Positions 8,976 to 17,181 of a stretch of 64,000 nt of DNA are shown here, in pieces. Each line of letters begins with the position of its first letter. Within the stretch, counting starts at the first letter, position 1. Location: the NCBI GenBank assembly GCA_965214585.1, contig OZ243957.1:744001-808000 (forward strand), read 5' to 3'. The notes beneath the pieces are model-generated. The model was not told the origin of the DNA. It worked only from the letters and a program-made list of their open reading frames with translations, and ran no database searches. The position numbers and the translations under genes are program-made. The DNA is from JAHCHG01 sp965214585 (GTDB lineage: Bacteria; Acidobacteriota; Blastocatellia; Pyrinomonadales; Pyrinomonadaceae).

Positions 8976-9913
8976 AATGTAACGAGTTTCAAAAAGAATT
9001 TGACGGCGGAAACGCGCTTGGCAAAGCGGCTTCGCTTCACCTGAAAAGTTGTCCGAACTGCCAAAGAACCGAGCGCGAGCAAGCGCACATTCGGCAGATA
9101 ATCGGCAGTTTCAAACAGGTCGAAGCACCGAAAAATTTCAATTTTCGCGTGCAGGCGCGAATCGCTGAGGCAAAATCAAGCAAATATAAACAAAGTTCAT
9201 TTTTGCCCGCCTTTCGCTACGCTTTGCCGATTGCGTTATTTGCCGTGATCTTAGCGTTCATCGCCGTCGGCAGTTTTAATCTGTTTGAACATCGAAACGC
9301 GGCGCAAATCGCCGAAAATGAGCCGCAAATAAAGCAAAATGCAACTGTAAACGAAGATAAACCAAAATCAGATATTGCCGAAAATGAGCAAACTCCCGAA
9401 AACACATTTGATTTAGCTGCGGAAAATGAAACCGCGAAAGCCGTTCCAGAGCGAACAGGTCAAATTGCAAAAACCGGAATTGAAAAAGTTATTGCGAAAA
9501 ATCCGCAAGAGAAAAATTTGCAGAGAAAGCAAGTTCCGACGGTTTCCGAAGATGATTTTATCGGCTCGCGCGACAGCGCGGTAAAAGGGAATTCGACGGT
9601 GATTTTGCCGCCGAATATGACCGGAGATCAGACAAATAAAAACCCGAACGATAAAACGAAAATTTTTACCGTGCAGGAAGTTTTATCGCAGATCGGCATC
9701 GAAACCGCCCACGAAACGCGAATTGTTAAAACCGTCCGGGAAAACAGTTTAGCTGAGCGTTCGGGCGTAAAAACCGGCGACATAATCGAAGCGATCGACG
9801 GTCAAATCCTTACCGAAAAAACATTCGGAAATAAAACCGTCGAAGGAAAAACCCTGACGATTTTGCGCGACGGAAAGAAATCGGAAATAAATTTGGTGAG
9901 CAGGCAAAATTAG
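8972..9913 (+). CDS. Anti-sigma factor with zinc finger and PDZ domain
   Basis: A 313-residue single-pass membrane protein. The N terminus has the anti-sigma zinc-finger pattern CNEF...HLKSCPNC (His and two Cys). A transmembrane helix lies at about 77-102. A long polar Lys/Glu/Asn linker leads to a C-terminal PDZ domain (about 225-313) with VRENSLAERSGVKTGDIIEAIDG. The arrangement fits an anti-sigma factor holding the upstream ECF factor at the membrane and sensing envelope state or protease action through PDZ. PDZ fused directly to an anti-sigma factor is uncommon. Confidence 0.85.
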   Translation: MKCNEFQKEFDGGNALGKAASLHLKSCPNCQRTEREQAHIRQIIGSFKQVEAPKNFNFRVQARIAEAKSSKYKQSSFLPAFRYALPIALFAVILAFIAVGSFNLFEHRNAAQIAENEPQIKQNATVNEDKPKSDIAENEQTPENTFDLAAENETAKAVPERTGQIAKTGIEKVIAKNPQEKNLQRKQVPTVSEDDFIGSRDSAVKGNSTVILPPNMTGDQTNKNPNDKTKIFTVQEVLSQIGIETAHETRIVKTVRENSLAERSGVKTGDIIEAIDGQILTEKTFGNKTVEGKTLTILRDGKKSEINLVSRQN

Positions 9914-10006
9914 CAAGAGAAATTTAACCACGAAGTAACACGAAGAAAACCCGAAGAATTATTTTGGGTAGTTCTAAAAACGTAAGGCTGAGAATTTGTT
10001 TTTATC

Positions 10007-10203
10007 AATTGCCGCCAACTTTAGTTGGTGGATAGTTTGGTTTTTAACTTCCGGCTTTAGCCGAATTTCTGTTAAAAGCATTTTCCTTACAGCTTCAGCT
10101 AAACTTTAGCTGAAGCTGTAAGGATAACTGATTAATTTTTAAGTTCGGCTAAAGCCGTAAGTTTTCAGACAAATCAGACCACCAACTAAAGTTGGCGGCA
10201 ATT
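10007..10203. repeat. Triple nested palindrome
   Basis: Three concentric inverted repeats: outer arms 10007-10031 and 10179-10203 (25 bases, perfect), a middle pair around CGGCTTTAGCCGAA and TTCGGCTAAAGCCG, and a core with 19-base arms (10085-10103, 10105-10123) around a single C. It fills the gap 9914-10315. It could extrude as a cruciform or act as a bidirectional terminator for the convergent genes. Confidence 0.88.
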
Positions 10204-10315
10204 CATAAAGCATTACATTTTTAGCACTACCTTATTTTGTTTAATTATTGCTAAAAATGATTTAAAAACTTCGTGAAATCTTCATTTCCCTTCGTGGTTA
10301 ATTCTTTTCTTAACT

Positions 10316-11842
10316 TTACGGTTTCTGCACATCGCCGATTTTCGCGTCTTTTACTTCCGCGCTGAATTTCTGGTAATCGAACGATTCTATTTTTCTGTTG
10401 ACGTTTACGCCTTTGAATAAAAGAACGCGAATCGAAAGATTGATGTCCGCCACGGACGGCAGCCAGATTTCATCACCGACGCGCTCCTGCTTGAGCGTAA
10501 ACGACGCGCCTTTGCGAAGTTTCGCTAAAATTCCGCCGCCGACTTTGAAACTGTCGAAAAGCGCGGCTTCGATGCGGGCAACCTGCTTGTCTTTTTCGTC
10601 AATCCACATCGCGCCGCCGACTTTGCCGAAAAATTTCAGAACGCTTTTCGCATTGTCCGTGTCAAAATCCGGGTTCGGCTCAAAATCAAAAACAATTACG
10701 TCGCGCCCGCCCAGACGTTCGCGGCGCGGATTCATCAATTTTGAAGCCCGCAAAACCTCGGCGATAGAAACATTTCGGCTGTTCTCGTCCGGGCTTCCGT
10801 CCGAATTGCGCGAAGCGTCTTCCTTTTCCCGTTTGGCGATTTTCTTTTCAATATCTTCAACATTTTCGAGCGTCTTTTTATCCTGTTTCGCTTGCTCTTC
10901 CGCCGAAAGCGGTTTGCCGTCTTTGCCGATCAAACGGCGGATTCGATAACCTTTGTAAAAACTCAGCAGAAAAGTTTCCTGATCCGTTTCGCGCAAAATT
11001 CCGTCTTTGCCGAGTTCACGGTCAATAATTTTTTGTTTATACGAATAATTTTCCAGAATTTCCTCAACCTTGTCCTCATTCGCCTGAACTTGAGCGAGAA
11101 GCGTCGGAATATCGGGCAGAGGTTCGTTTAATAAATTCGGAAAATTAAATTCGGTTTCGGCAACTTTCGGATTGTGCAGAATCTGGTCAAGCCGGATTTC
11201 GTAAGCGTCTTCGCCGATTTTAACCTTAATATTAAAGGCTTCCTTGACCGCACCGACGGGGCGATAATCCGAATAATCAAAAATTTTGACCGAATCTCCG
11301 GCGGGAATTTCTTCGCGCAGCGGCAGATTGTTTTTCGCGTCGAAAAATGTGCGAATCGTCACGCCGCTTGCCAACGTAAAATTAACAATATTGGCTGGTT
11401 TGCCGTCCAGATTTGTTTGACCGCCCGAAGAGATTTTCGCTTTCTGCTTTTTATAATCGAGCCAGCGCAGATTTCTATACAAAACTTCGGCTTTAAAATC
11501 CGAACTTTCCTCGCCGGTCAAAGTCTGCAAACCTTCGCGCGAATCGCGCACCCAGCCGGATTTCCCGTTGTAGCCGACTTCGTATTCAAAACCGTTCAGA
11601 TCATAAAGCGCGTTATAAAAATCCGGCGCATTCGCCTGCGCTTGATAATCGCCTTCCGAACCATCCGAAATTTTAGTAATCAAACCCCTTTTTTGCCAAG
11701 AAATAACCGCTTCCAGATTTTTCTCGCCGCCCAGAGCCTTGGTCGCCGCTTTGAGTATTTTTTTCGGAGATTGTGCAAAGGAATTTGCGGAAAATATAGT
11801 AAAAAGACAAACAACAACTAACAAATACAATCTATTTTTCAT
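10316..11842 (-). CDS. Exported lipoprotein-sorting-like hypothetical protein
   Basis: A 508-residue exported protein with a signal peptide (cleavage near SFAQ). The N-terminal half (about 25-230) has KAATKALGG, VISWQKRGLIT, YDLNGFEYEVGYNGKSGWVRDS and YRNLRWLDY, a pattern seen in acidobacterial outer-membrane lipoprotein-sorting-like proteins. The middle (about 300-350) is highly charged. The C-terminal part (about 360-500) is again beta-rich with RERLGGRDVIVFDFEPNPDF and GGAMWIDEKDKQVARIEA, suggesting a second LolA-like module. Exact function unknown. Confidence 0.68.
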   Translation of the reverse strand: MKNRLYLLVVVCLFTIFSANSFAQSPKKILKAATKALGGEKNLEAVISWQKRGLITKISDGSEGDYQAQANAPDFYNALYDLNGFEYEVGYNGKSGWVRDSREGLQTLTGEESSDFKAEVLYRNLRWLDYKKQKAKISSGGQTNLDGKPANIVNFTLASGVTIRTFFDAKNNLPLREEIPAGDSVKIFDYSDYRPVGAVKEAFNIKVKIGEDAYEIRLDQILHNPKVAETEFNFPNLLNEPLPDIPTLLAQVQANEDKVEEILENYSYKQKIIDRELGKDGILRETDQETFLLSFYKGYRIRRLIGKDGKPLSAEEQAKQDKKTLENVEDIEKKIAKREKEDASRNSDGSPDENSRNVSIAEVLRASKLMNPRRERLGGRDVIVFDFEPNPDFDTDNAKSVLKFFGKVGGAMWIDEKDKQVARIEAALFDSFKVGGGILAKLRKGASFTLKQERVGDEIWLPSVADINLSIRVLLFKGVNVNRKIESFDYQKFSAEVKDAKIGDVQKP

Positions 11843-11925
11843 AAATAATTTTCCCCGCGTAACATTTTACGATGAATAAAATATTCTATCGGTTGCGGGT
11901 TGATATAAAAAGTTTATCTTACCGT

Positions 11926-12381
11926 TTAAAAAATGATATTGTTTATCGCCGTTTGAAAAATCAGCACTCTTTTCTCGGCTTTTTTAACCTCTGGATGTTC
12001 GTTGCCGTATTTTTTCTTTAGTGTCCATAAATCGGCTTCGAGTTCGACTTTTCGCACAATTAACTTGCCGAGCGCGAGCGTAAGTTTCTGACTTTCCGAA
12101 GCCTCGACATTAAAAAATTTGTCCATTTCGAGTTTGATAAATTTGAGTTTGAACTCGACTTCCTGCACTTTCGGAAATTCCGCCGTGTAGGAAACGAGCA
12201 AATCCTCGCGCTCGGCTTCAAGCTCGGTTTTATACAGAAGCGTTTCGGCATAAGCCGGCGAAGACTTAACAAATCTCGCCGCTTCGGGACTTATTGTAGA
12301 TTTGTCTTTGGTCTGTGCAGCACAGAAATTAACGGAGAGCAGAAAAATAAACGCGATAAAAAACAACTTTTGTAACTTCAT
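11926..12381 (-). CDS. Small exported coiled-coil protein
   Basis: A 151-residue protein with a signal peptide (cleavage near CAAQ) and a largely helical, charged mature region. Two similar segments, SYTAEFPKVQEVEFKL and KYGNEHPEVKKAEKR, resemble the Y..(E)HP.V pattern found in the coiled-coil stalk of GumC/Wzz-type polysaccharide co-polymerases, but no membrane anchor or kinase follows. A related small protein lies at 48616. Confidence 0.65.
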   Translation of the reverse strand: MKLQKLFFIAFIFLLSVNFCAAQTKDKSTISPEAARFVKSSPAYAETLLYKTELEAEREDLLVSYTAEFPKVQEVEFKLKFIKLEMDKFFNVEASESQKLTLALGKLIVRKVELEADLWTLKKKYGNEHPEVKKAEKRVLIFQTAINNIIF

Positions 12382-12457
12382 AATTCTATTTGGAAAACAT
12401 ATTGCAATTTTAAATAAACTTTAATAATTTTGCGATAAAAATCGAGCCGCTTAAAAC

Positions 12458-13834
12458 TTATAAAACTTCCGCTTCTATTTTGCCACGCGCCAATTTTATT
12501 TTCACCTTTTCGCCCGATTTTATTTTATCGGAATCGCGCAAAATTTCGCCCGTTTCATTTTTCGTAATGGAAAAACCGCGATTTAAGACCGAAAGCGGCG
12601 AAAGCGCGTCGAGCGAAGCCATCAAGATTTTCAGTTTTTCGTCCTTTGCGTCAACCACATCTTTGATCGCGGCATTTTGTTTTTCACGCAGAACGGCAAG
12701 TCTGGTTTTTTGTTTGTTCAATTTTGAAGCGAGTTTCAGAGGCGAAATCCGGTTTGTCAGATTCTCCAGACGCTTTTCGTTTTTTCCTATTTTTTCCGAA
12801 ACCGCATCGCGCAAAATCTCCGTCAAATCTTCGAGTTCATACCGCAAATCATCAATGCGTCTGGGAAATTCGCTGAAAACTGGCGATAAAACGAGTTTTT
12901 GCAAATTCGCTCTTGATGCGAGCATTTGATATTCGGCAAGTTGAAACAAATCCCGAACTTTCCCGTCGAGAAAACTTGCAATCGCGCTTTCGCTTTCGGC
13001 GACAATTTCCGCCGCCGCGCTCGGCGTTGGAGCGCGAACATCGGAGACAAAATCGGCAATCGTAAAATCCGTTTCGTGTCCGACGGCGGAAATCACGGGA
13101 ATCCCGGACGCGCGAATCGCTCTGGCAACTCTCTCTTCATTAAATGCCCATAAATCCTCGCTCGAACCGCCGCCGCGCCCGACAATCAAAACGTCAATTT
13201 TCTCGTCCGCATTCGCATTTTCATTAAAAAAATTCGCCGTTTCAATTGCATTAGTAATTCCATCGCCCGCATATTCGCCTTGCACGAGCGTCGGAATCAA
13301 AACAATATTTACCGTCCTCGTCCGGCGCGACAAAACATTCAAAATGTCGTGAAAAGCCGCCCCGTTCGGCGAAGTTACAACTCCGACACGACGTGGAAAA
13401 AACGGCAATTCGCGTTTTAATTCCTCATCAAAAAGCCTCTCTTTTGCGAGTTTCAACTTTATCTGCTCAAACGCAACCTTGAGCGCACCTTCGCCGACCG
13501 GCTGCAAAGATTCGACCAAAATCTGATATTCGCCGCGCGGTTTATACAATGAAAGTTTCCCGCGCACGCGCACTTGCAGCCCGTCAAACGGCTGAAACCG
13601 AATCCGCGAATTATTCCTGATATAACACGCCGCCTTCAATTGAGAATCGCCGTCGTGCAACGTAAAATACCAATGCCCCGAATGCGCCGCAACAAAATTC
13701 AGAATTTCCGCCTCGACCCAAACCGTTGGAAAACGCTTTTCTATCGCGCCTTTAACCTGTTCGTTCAATTCCGAAACGGTCAAAGGTCGGCTTTCTTCTT
13801 CGTCAAAAAGTGAATTTAAAAGTGATGATTTCAT
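12458..13834 (-). CDS. xseA: Exodeoxyribonuclease VII large subunit
   Basis: A 458-residue subunit that with XseB degrades single-stranded DNA into oligonucleotides. The N-terminal OB fold (about 15-110) has TVSELNEQVK and VWVEAEI, followed by the catalytic domain with GEGALKVAFEQ, RRVGVVTSPNGAAFHDI, RGGGSSEDLWAFN and SAVGHETDFTIADFV. The C terminus is a long coiled coil ending in RGFSITKNETG. Length is typical. No xseB is visible beside it. Confidence 0.97.
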   Translation of the reverse strand: MKSSLLNSLFDEEESRPLTVSELNEQVKGAIEKRFPTVWVEAEILNFVAAHSGHWYFTLHDGDSQLKAACYIRNNSRIRFQPFDGLQVRVRGKLSLYKPRGEYQILVESLQPVGEGALKVAFEQIKLKLAKERLFDEELKRELPFFPRRVGVVTSPNGAAFHDILNVLSRRTRTVNIVLIPTLVQGEYAGDGITNAIETANFFNENANADEKIDVLIVGRGGGSSEDLWAFNEERVARAIRASGIPVISAVGHETDFTIADFVSDVRAPTPSAAAEIVAESESAIASFLDGKVRDLFQLAEYQMLASRANLQKLVLSPVFSEFPRRIDDLRYELEDLTEILRDAVSEKIGKNEKRLENLTNRISPLKLASKLNKQKTRLAVLREKQNAAIKDVVDAKDEKLKILMASLDALSPLSVLNRGFSITKNETGEILRDSDKIKSGEKVKIKLARGKIEAEVL

Positions 13835-13952
13835 AACAATATTTGGGACGGAAATCGAATTTCCAACTTCCCGGTCGCCAAAGGCGACAAAGAAAAGAAA
13901 TCAATTTTCGTGTAAGGTAAGTCAATAATTTGCGCCCTTGTTTAAATTATAT

Positions 13953-15146
13953 CTATTTTCCCGTTTCTCCCTTTTCCAAAATTACCGTGAAATTATTCTC
14001 ATTCGCTTCCCGAAAAAGTTTTGCTAAAAACGCTTTCTGCTTTTCGTCAATCAAATTTTCGGCACAAAATTCATCGAAAACTTCGTCGCTCGCTTTTGAA
14101 TCAATCGAGCCTTTTAATTTCGCCGATGTCAAACGGATTTTTACTGCGTAAGCAACCGGTTTTCCGCCGAGTTTGACGTTTTTCAGGTTCGTGTAAAGCA
14201 TCATTTTTACGAGTCCGTCTTTGATGTCGTTTTTGCTTGGAAACTTCGCGCGGCTCGTATGTTTCGCTTCGATTAGCTCTATTATTTTCGCCGAGATAAT
14301 CGTTTCGTCAACGGTAAAAAAATATTTCCCGAAAAGCGCGTTGTTGATTGTGATTTTCGCCTTCGAGAGCGTTGAAAGTGCCTCGTTCGGCTGGATTGTC
14401 AGAAATTCGCGGTTTTGTGCTGATTGCGCGTTGCGGCGCGAATATCCGATGAATCTCTGCGGAGTTTCGGCGTATTTTATAAGTTCGTCGAGTTTGTCTT
14501 CGTTGTGCAGACGAGTTTCGGTTTTTTCGGAAATTTCGCGGTATGCGAGTTTGGCTTTTGTGAAAATGTTTTTTAACTCGCCTGCTTCGCGCTCGTTCCA
14601 ATCTCTTGCGTTTCCTTTGTAATTGTAAATTTCGTTTAATTTTGCCTTGATAAATTCGTTGTCAAATTTCTGATTTGTAATTTTGTCCGCACGTTTCGGA
14701 TTTTTTTCGGCATCATTATAATAAGCAAGAACGACGTGAACATCTAAAAGACCGAGCAGCGAAATTGTGTCCCATTGAATAAAATCCCTGTCGCCGTTCG
14801 CGCCTTCGTCTTTGACGACGGGAATTATCGCGGCTTTTTTTCCGCTGAAGGAAAGCGTGTCGTAAACTCTTTCGTATGGATAAGACCGCGTGCGTTTCGG
14901 CGAAATCCAGCGGCTGACGGCGATTTTTTCGCCGTTTTTGTTGACGATAAACGCGCCGCCCGTTTTGTTTACGTCGAGAGTTTCAAATTTTGATTCGCGC
15001 AAATCGTCGCCGAGAAATGTTTTGTAGTTTATATTTTCGACTTCGCCCGTGATTTCGGCGATTTGTCGGGCGCGAATTTTGGCGGGAAAAATCGTTTTTA
15101 CAAATTGAGATTTTCCGTTTTCAGCCCGTGAAACGGGCGACAGCAT
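13953..15146 (-). CDS. Hypothetical protein, possibly a nuclease-like family
   Basis: About 397 residues from the ATG at 15146; the frame continues to 15278 but that part lies inside a palindromic repeat, so the true start is unclear. Recognisable segments are RWISPKRTRSYPYERVYDTL, DEGANGDRDFIQWDT and VVLAYYNDAEKNP near residues 85-165, and EAKHTSRAKFPSKNDIKDGL near 305. I have the impression of a restriction-endonuclease-like hypothetical family, but cannot assign a name or a partner methylase. No neighbour points to a function. Confidence 0.5.
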   Translation of the reverse strand: MLSPVSRAENGKSQFVKTIFPAKIRARQIAEITGEVENINYKTFLGDDLRESKFETLDVNKTGGAFIVNKNGEKIAVSRWISPKRTRSYPYERVYDTLSFSGKKAAIIPVVKDEGANGDRDFIQWDTISLLGLLDVHVVLAYYNDAEKNPKRADKITNQKFDNEFIKAKLNEIYNYKGNARDWNEREAGELKNIFTKAKLAYREISEKTETRLHNEDKLDELIKYAETPQRFIGYSRRNAQSAQNREFLTIQPNEALSTLSKAKITINNALFGKYFFTVDETIISAKIIELIEAKHTSRAKFPSKNDIKDGLVKMMLYTNLKNVKLGGKPVAYAVKIRLTSAKLKGSIDSKASDEVFDEFCAENLIDEKQKAFLAKLFREANENNFTVILEKGETGK

Positions 15147-15295
15147 AAAGCCTCGTGCGTCAGCGCGAGGAAAAGATGCAACAATATCAAAACCCGTAAA
15201 ACGGGTGACAGTTAAAAATCTGTCGCAATCTTCGATAGCTCTGTTCGTCTGATCGTTTAACCGTGCGCTGACGCGCACGGCTTTATGCTGTCGCC
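15136..15295. repeat. Palindromic repeat at the 5' end of the preceding gene
   Basis: Arms GGCGACAGCATAAAGCC (15136-15152) and GGCTTTATGCTGTCGCC (15279-15295) are perfect complements. Inner pieces GCGTCAGCGC and GCGCTGACGC, and two ACCCGT...ACGGGT-like hairpins, lie between. It overlaps the first codons of the open frame at 13953-15278. Confidence 0.8.
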
Positions 15296-15337
15296 AACTT
15301 CGTTGGCTAAAAATTGAATTATCTAAATTGTTATTTC

Positions 15338-17176
15338 CTAATCTTTCTGAACCGAAGAGTTTTTTTTTGCGTCGGAAACCTGATTTCTACTTATGGCAAT
15401 AACCGAACCGAGTTTGACGAAACTGTTCTCTTTGTTGACTTTAACTTTTAAGCGCGGCGAAGCGCGTCCGCCTGTTTCTTCGGGCAGATCGGAGCGAAAA
15501 GTAATTGTGTAGGCGTTGCGAAGCTGCGAAACGATGTCGTCGTATGCGGTTTGCAATTCGCTCAAACGCGAGATCGGATAATAAACTCCGCCGGAGATTT
15601 GTGCCAGTTTTTCGCCTTCGCTTTCGGCTTTTGAAGTCAAACCGTTGTAGCGCGAACGAAGCGGATCAACCGCTTTTTCCGCCGTATTTGTTGCAGAAGC
15701 GGCGATCAAATTTGACGGAACGTAAAGCGGATAAATGAGTGCGCCGCTTTCCTGAATCGAGCCGAGCAGGGAATCGAAAGGCAGAAATGAACGATTGTCG
15801 TCGCCGTCGGACAAAACGACGATTGCCGTTCTCTCGCCCTTCAAAGGTCGCAAAGTTTCGGTCAAAGCGAATGCGAGCGCGTCGTAAAAAGCCGTTCCGC
15901 CGCCTGCGTCGAAAGTGTCGAGGCTTTCGGAAAGTTTGCCTTTATCGGTTGTAAATGCTGCTAAAGTCTGCACGTCTTCGTTAAAGAGTATGATCGAAAC
16001 TTTGTCGTTCGGGCTGACCGTATTGACGAAATTTCTCGCGGCTTTGCGGATGAAATTAACGTAATTGTCAACGCTTCCCGAAACGTCCAGCAGCAAAACA
16101 AGATTGAACGGCGCGGTTGTCGGCTGAACGGACAGAATTTCCCTCTGTTCGCCGCGTTCGGTGATCGAAAAATCTTCCTTTTCCAAATTTCCGACGGCGC
16201 GGTTGTTGATGTCCGTAACCTGCACGAGAACCTGCTTAAATTGGGCGTTTACGGCTTCTTCGCCGCTGACTTTTCTCGAAAGCGTCGGCGCGGATTTTCT
16301 CGGCGGCAGAGTGGCGGCGTAATCGCCGAAATTTTTCGGGCTGGCGCGTCTGACGGCTTCGGTCAAAAGCGAATCGCCGCTTTTGATGATCGCTTTTACC
16401 GCATTTGTCAAAGGTCTGTCGCGCAGATCGGACGGAACTTCATTTGGATTGACATTCAGAAGAATAATTCCGCGGGCGGTTGTAAAATCGAGTTCTACTC
16501 GTTTGTCTATCGGTTTTTGGTCTTTGGTTTTTGGTTTTTGGTCTTCGCTTTCGGAAGGTTCTTCATCTTCGGTTTCATCTTCCGTTTTTTCGTTTTCGGC
16601 GGATTTTTCTTCGGTTTCTTCTTTTATTTTACCTTTAACGGCGAATCTTCCGGCGGATTTTTCCTTGATTTCTTCGAGTTCGACATCGCTCAGGAAACGC
16701 GGATGCGAAGCCGTCCAGACGAAATTATACTTTAAATCTTCAAGCGGAACGTCCGCCGCAATCGTTCCGGTAATCGTTTCGACATCGGCGGATTTGAAAT
16801 TTCCGGCAACGCGCACTTCGCCGTCGCTCGTTTCGATTTTAACGCGCATTTTTTCGGGAATTTTTAAGTTCAGGTCAACTCGCTTATTTGCCGCGACGGG
16901 TCTGACGAAAATTTGCAGGCGGTTATTTTTTATTTCGATCTCGAAATCGCTCTCCTGAGCGTTTTCCGCCGTTATAATTGTTTTGGAGATAATTTTCGCC
17001 TCGTCCGTTTCTTCCGATTCAACAGCCGTAACGCTGACGCGCCCGTAAAGATTGATTATTTCAATCACGCCGTTTTCAGCAAGTGAAAATTCGCGCTGAA
17101 AATTTTGCGCGTTTGCCGTCAGCGCGAAAAGTGCTGCCAAAATCAAAAATTGCAGGATTTTCGTGTAAAATTTCAT
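15338..17176 (-). CDS. Exported DUF4097-like / VWFA-related protein
   Basis: A 612-residue exported protein. ATG 17176 is chosen because it begins a signal peptide ending near ANAQ; the longer frame has a charged, non-signal extension that overlaps the upstream gene. Residues about 25-130 look like a DUF4097 beta-helix (IINLYGRVSV, KIETSDGEVRVAGNF). A low-complexity acidic linker with KPKTKDQKP follows. The C-terminal half is a VWA domain of the acidobacterial type (LLLDVSGSVDNY, GGGTAFYDALAF, VVLSDGDDNRSF) ending in LRNAYTITF. It starts six bases after the kinase gene and is likely co-transcribed with it. Confidence 0.85.
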   Translation of the reverse strand: MKFYTKILQFLILAALFALTANAQNFQREFSLAENGVIEIINLYGRVSVTAVESEETDEAKIISKTIITAENAQESDFEIEIKNNRLQIFVRPVAANKRVDLNLKIPEKMRVKIETSDGEVRVAGNFKSADVETITGTIAADVPLEDLKYNFVWTASHPRFLSDVELEEIKEKSAGRFAVKGKIKEETEEKSAENEKTEDETEDEEPSESEDQKPKTKDQKPIDKRVELDFTTARGIILLNVNPNEVPSDLRDRPLTNAVKAIIKSGDSLLTEAVRRASPKNFGDYAATLPPRKSAPTLSRKVSGEEAVNAQFKQVLVQVTDINNRAVGNLEKEDFSITERGEQREILSVQPTTAPFNLVLLLDVSGSVDNYVNFIRKAARNFVNTVSPNDKVSIILFNEDVQTLAAFTTDKGKLSESLDTFDAGGGTAFYDALAFALTETLRPLKGERTAIVVLSDGDDNRSFLPFDSLLGSIQESGALIYPLYVPSNLIAASATNTAEKAVDPLRSRYNGLTSKAESEGEKLAQISGGVYYPISRLSELQTAYDDIVSQLRNAYTITFRSDLPEETGGRASPRLKVKVNKENSFVKLGSVIAISRNQVSDAKKNSSVQKD

Positions 17177-17181
17177 CTTTG

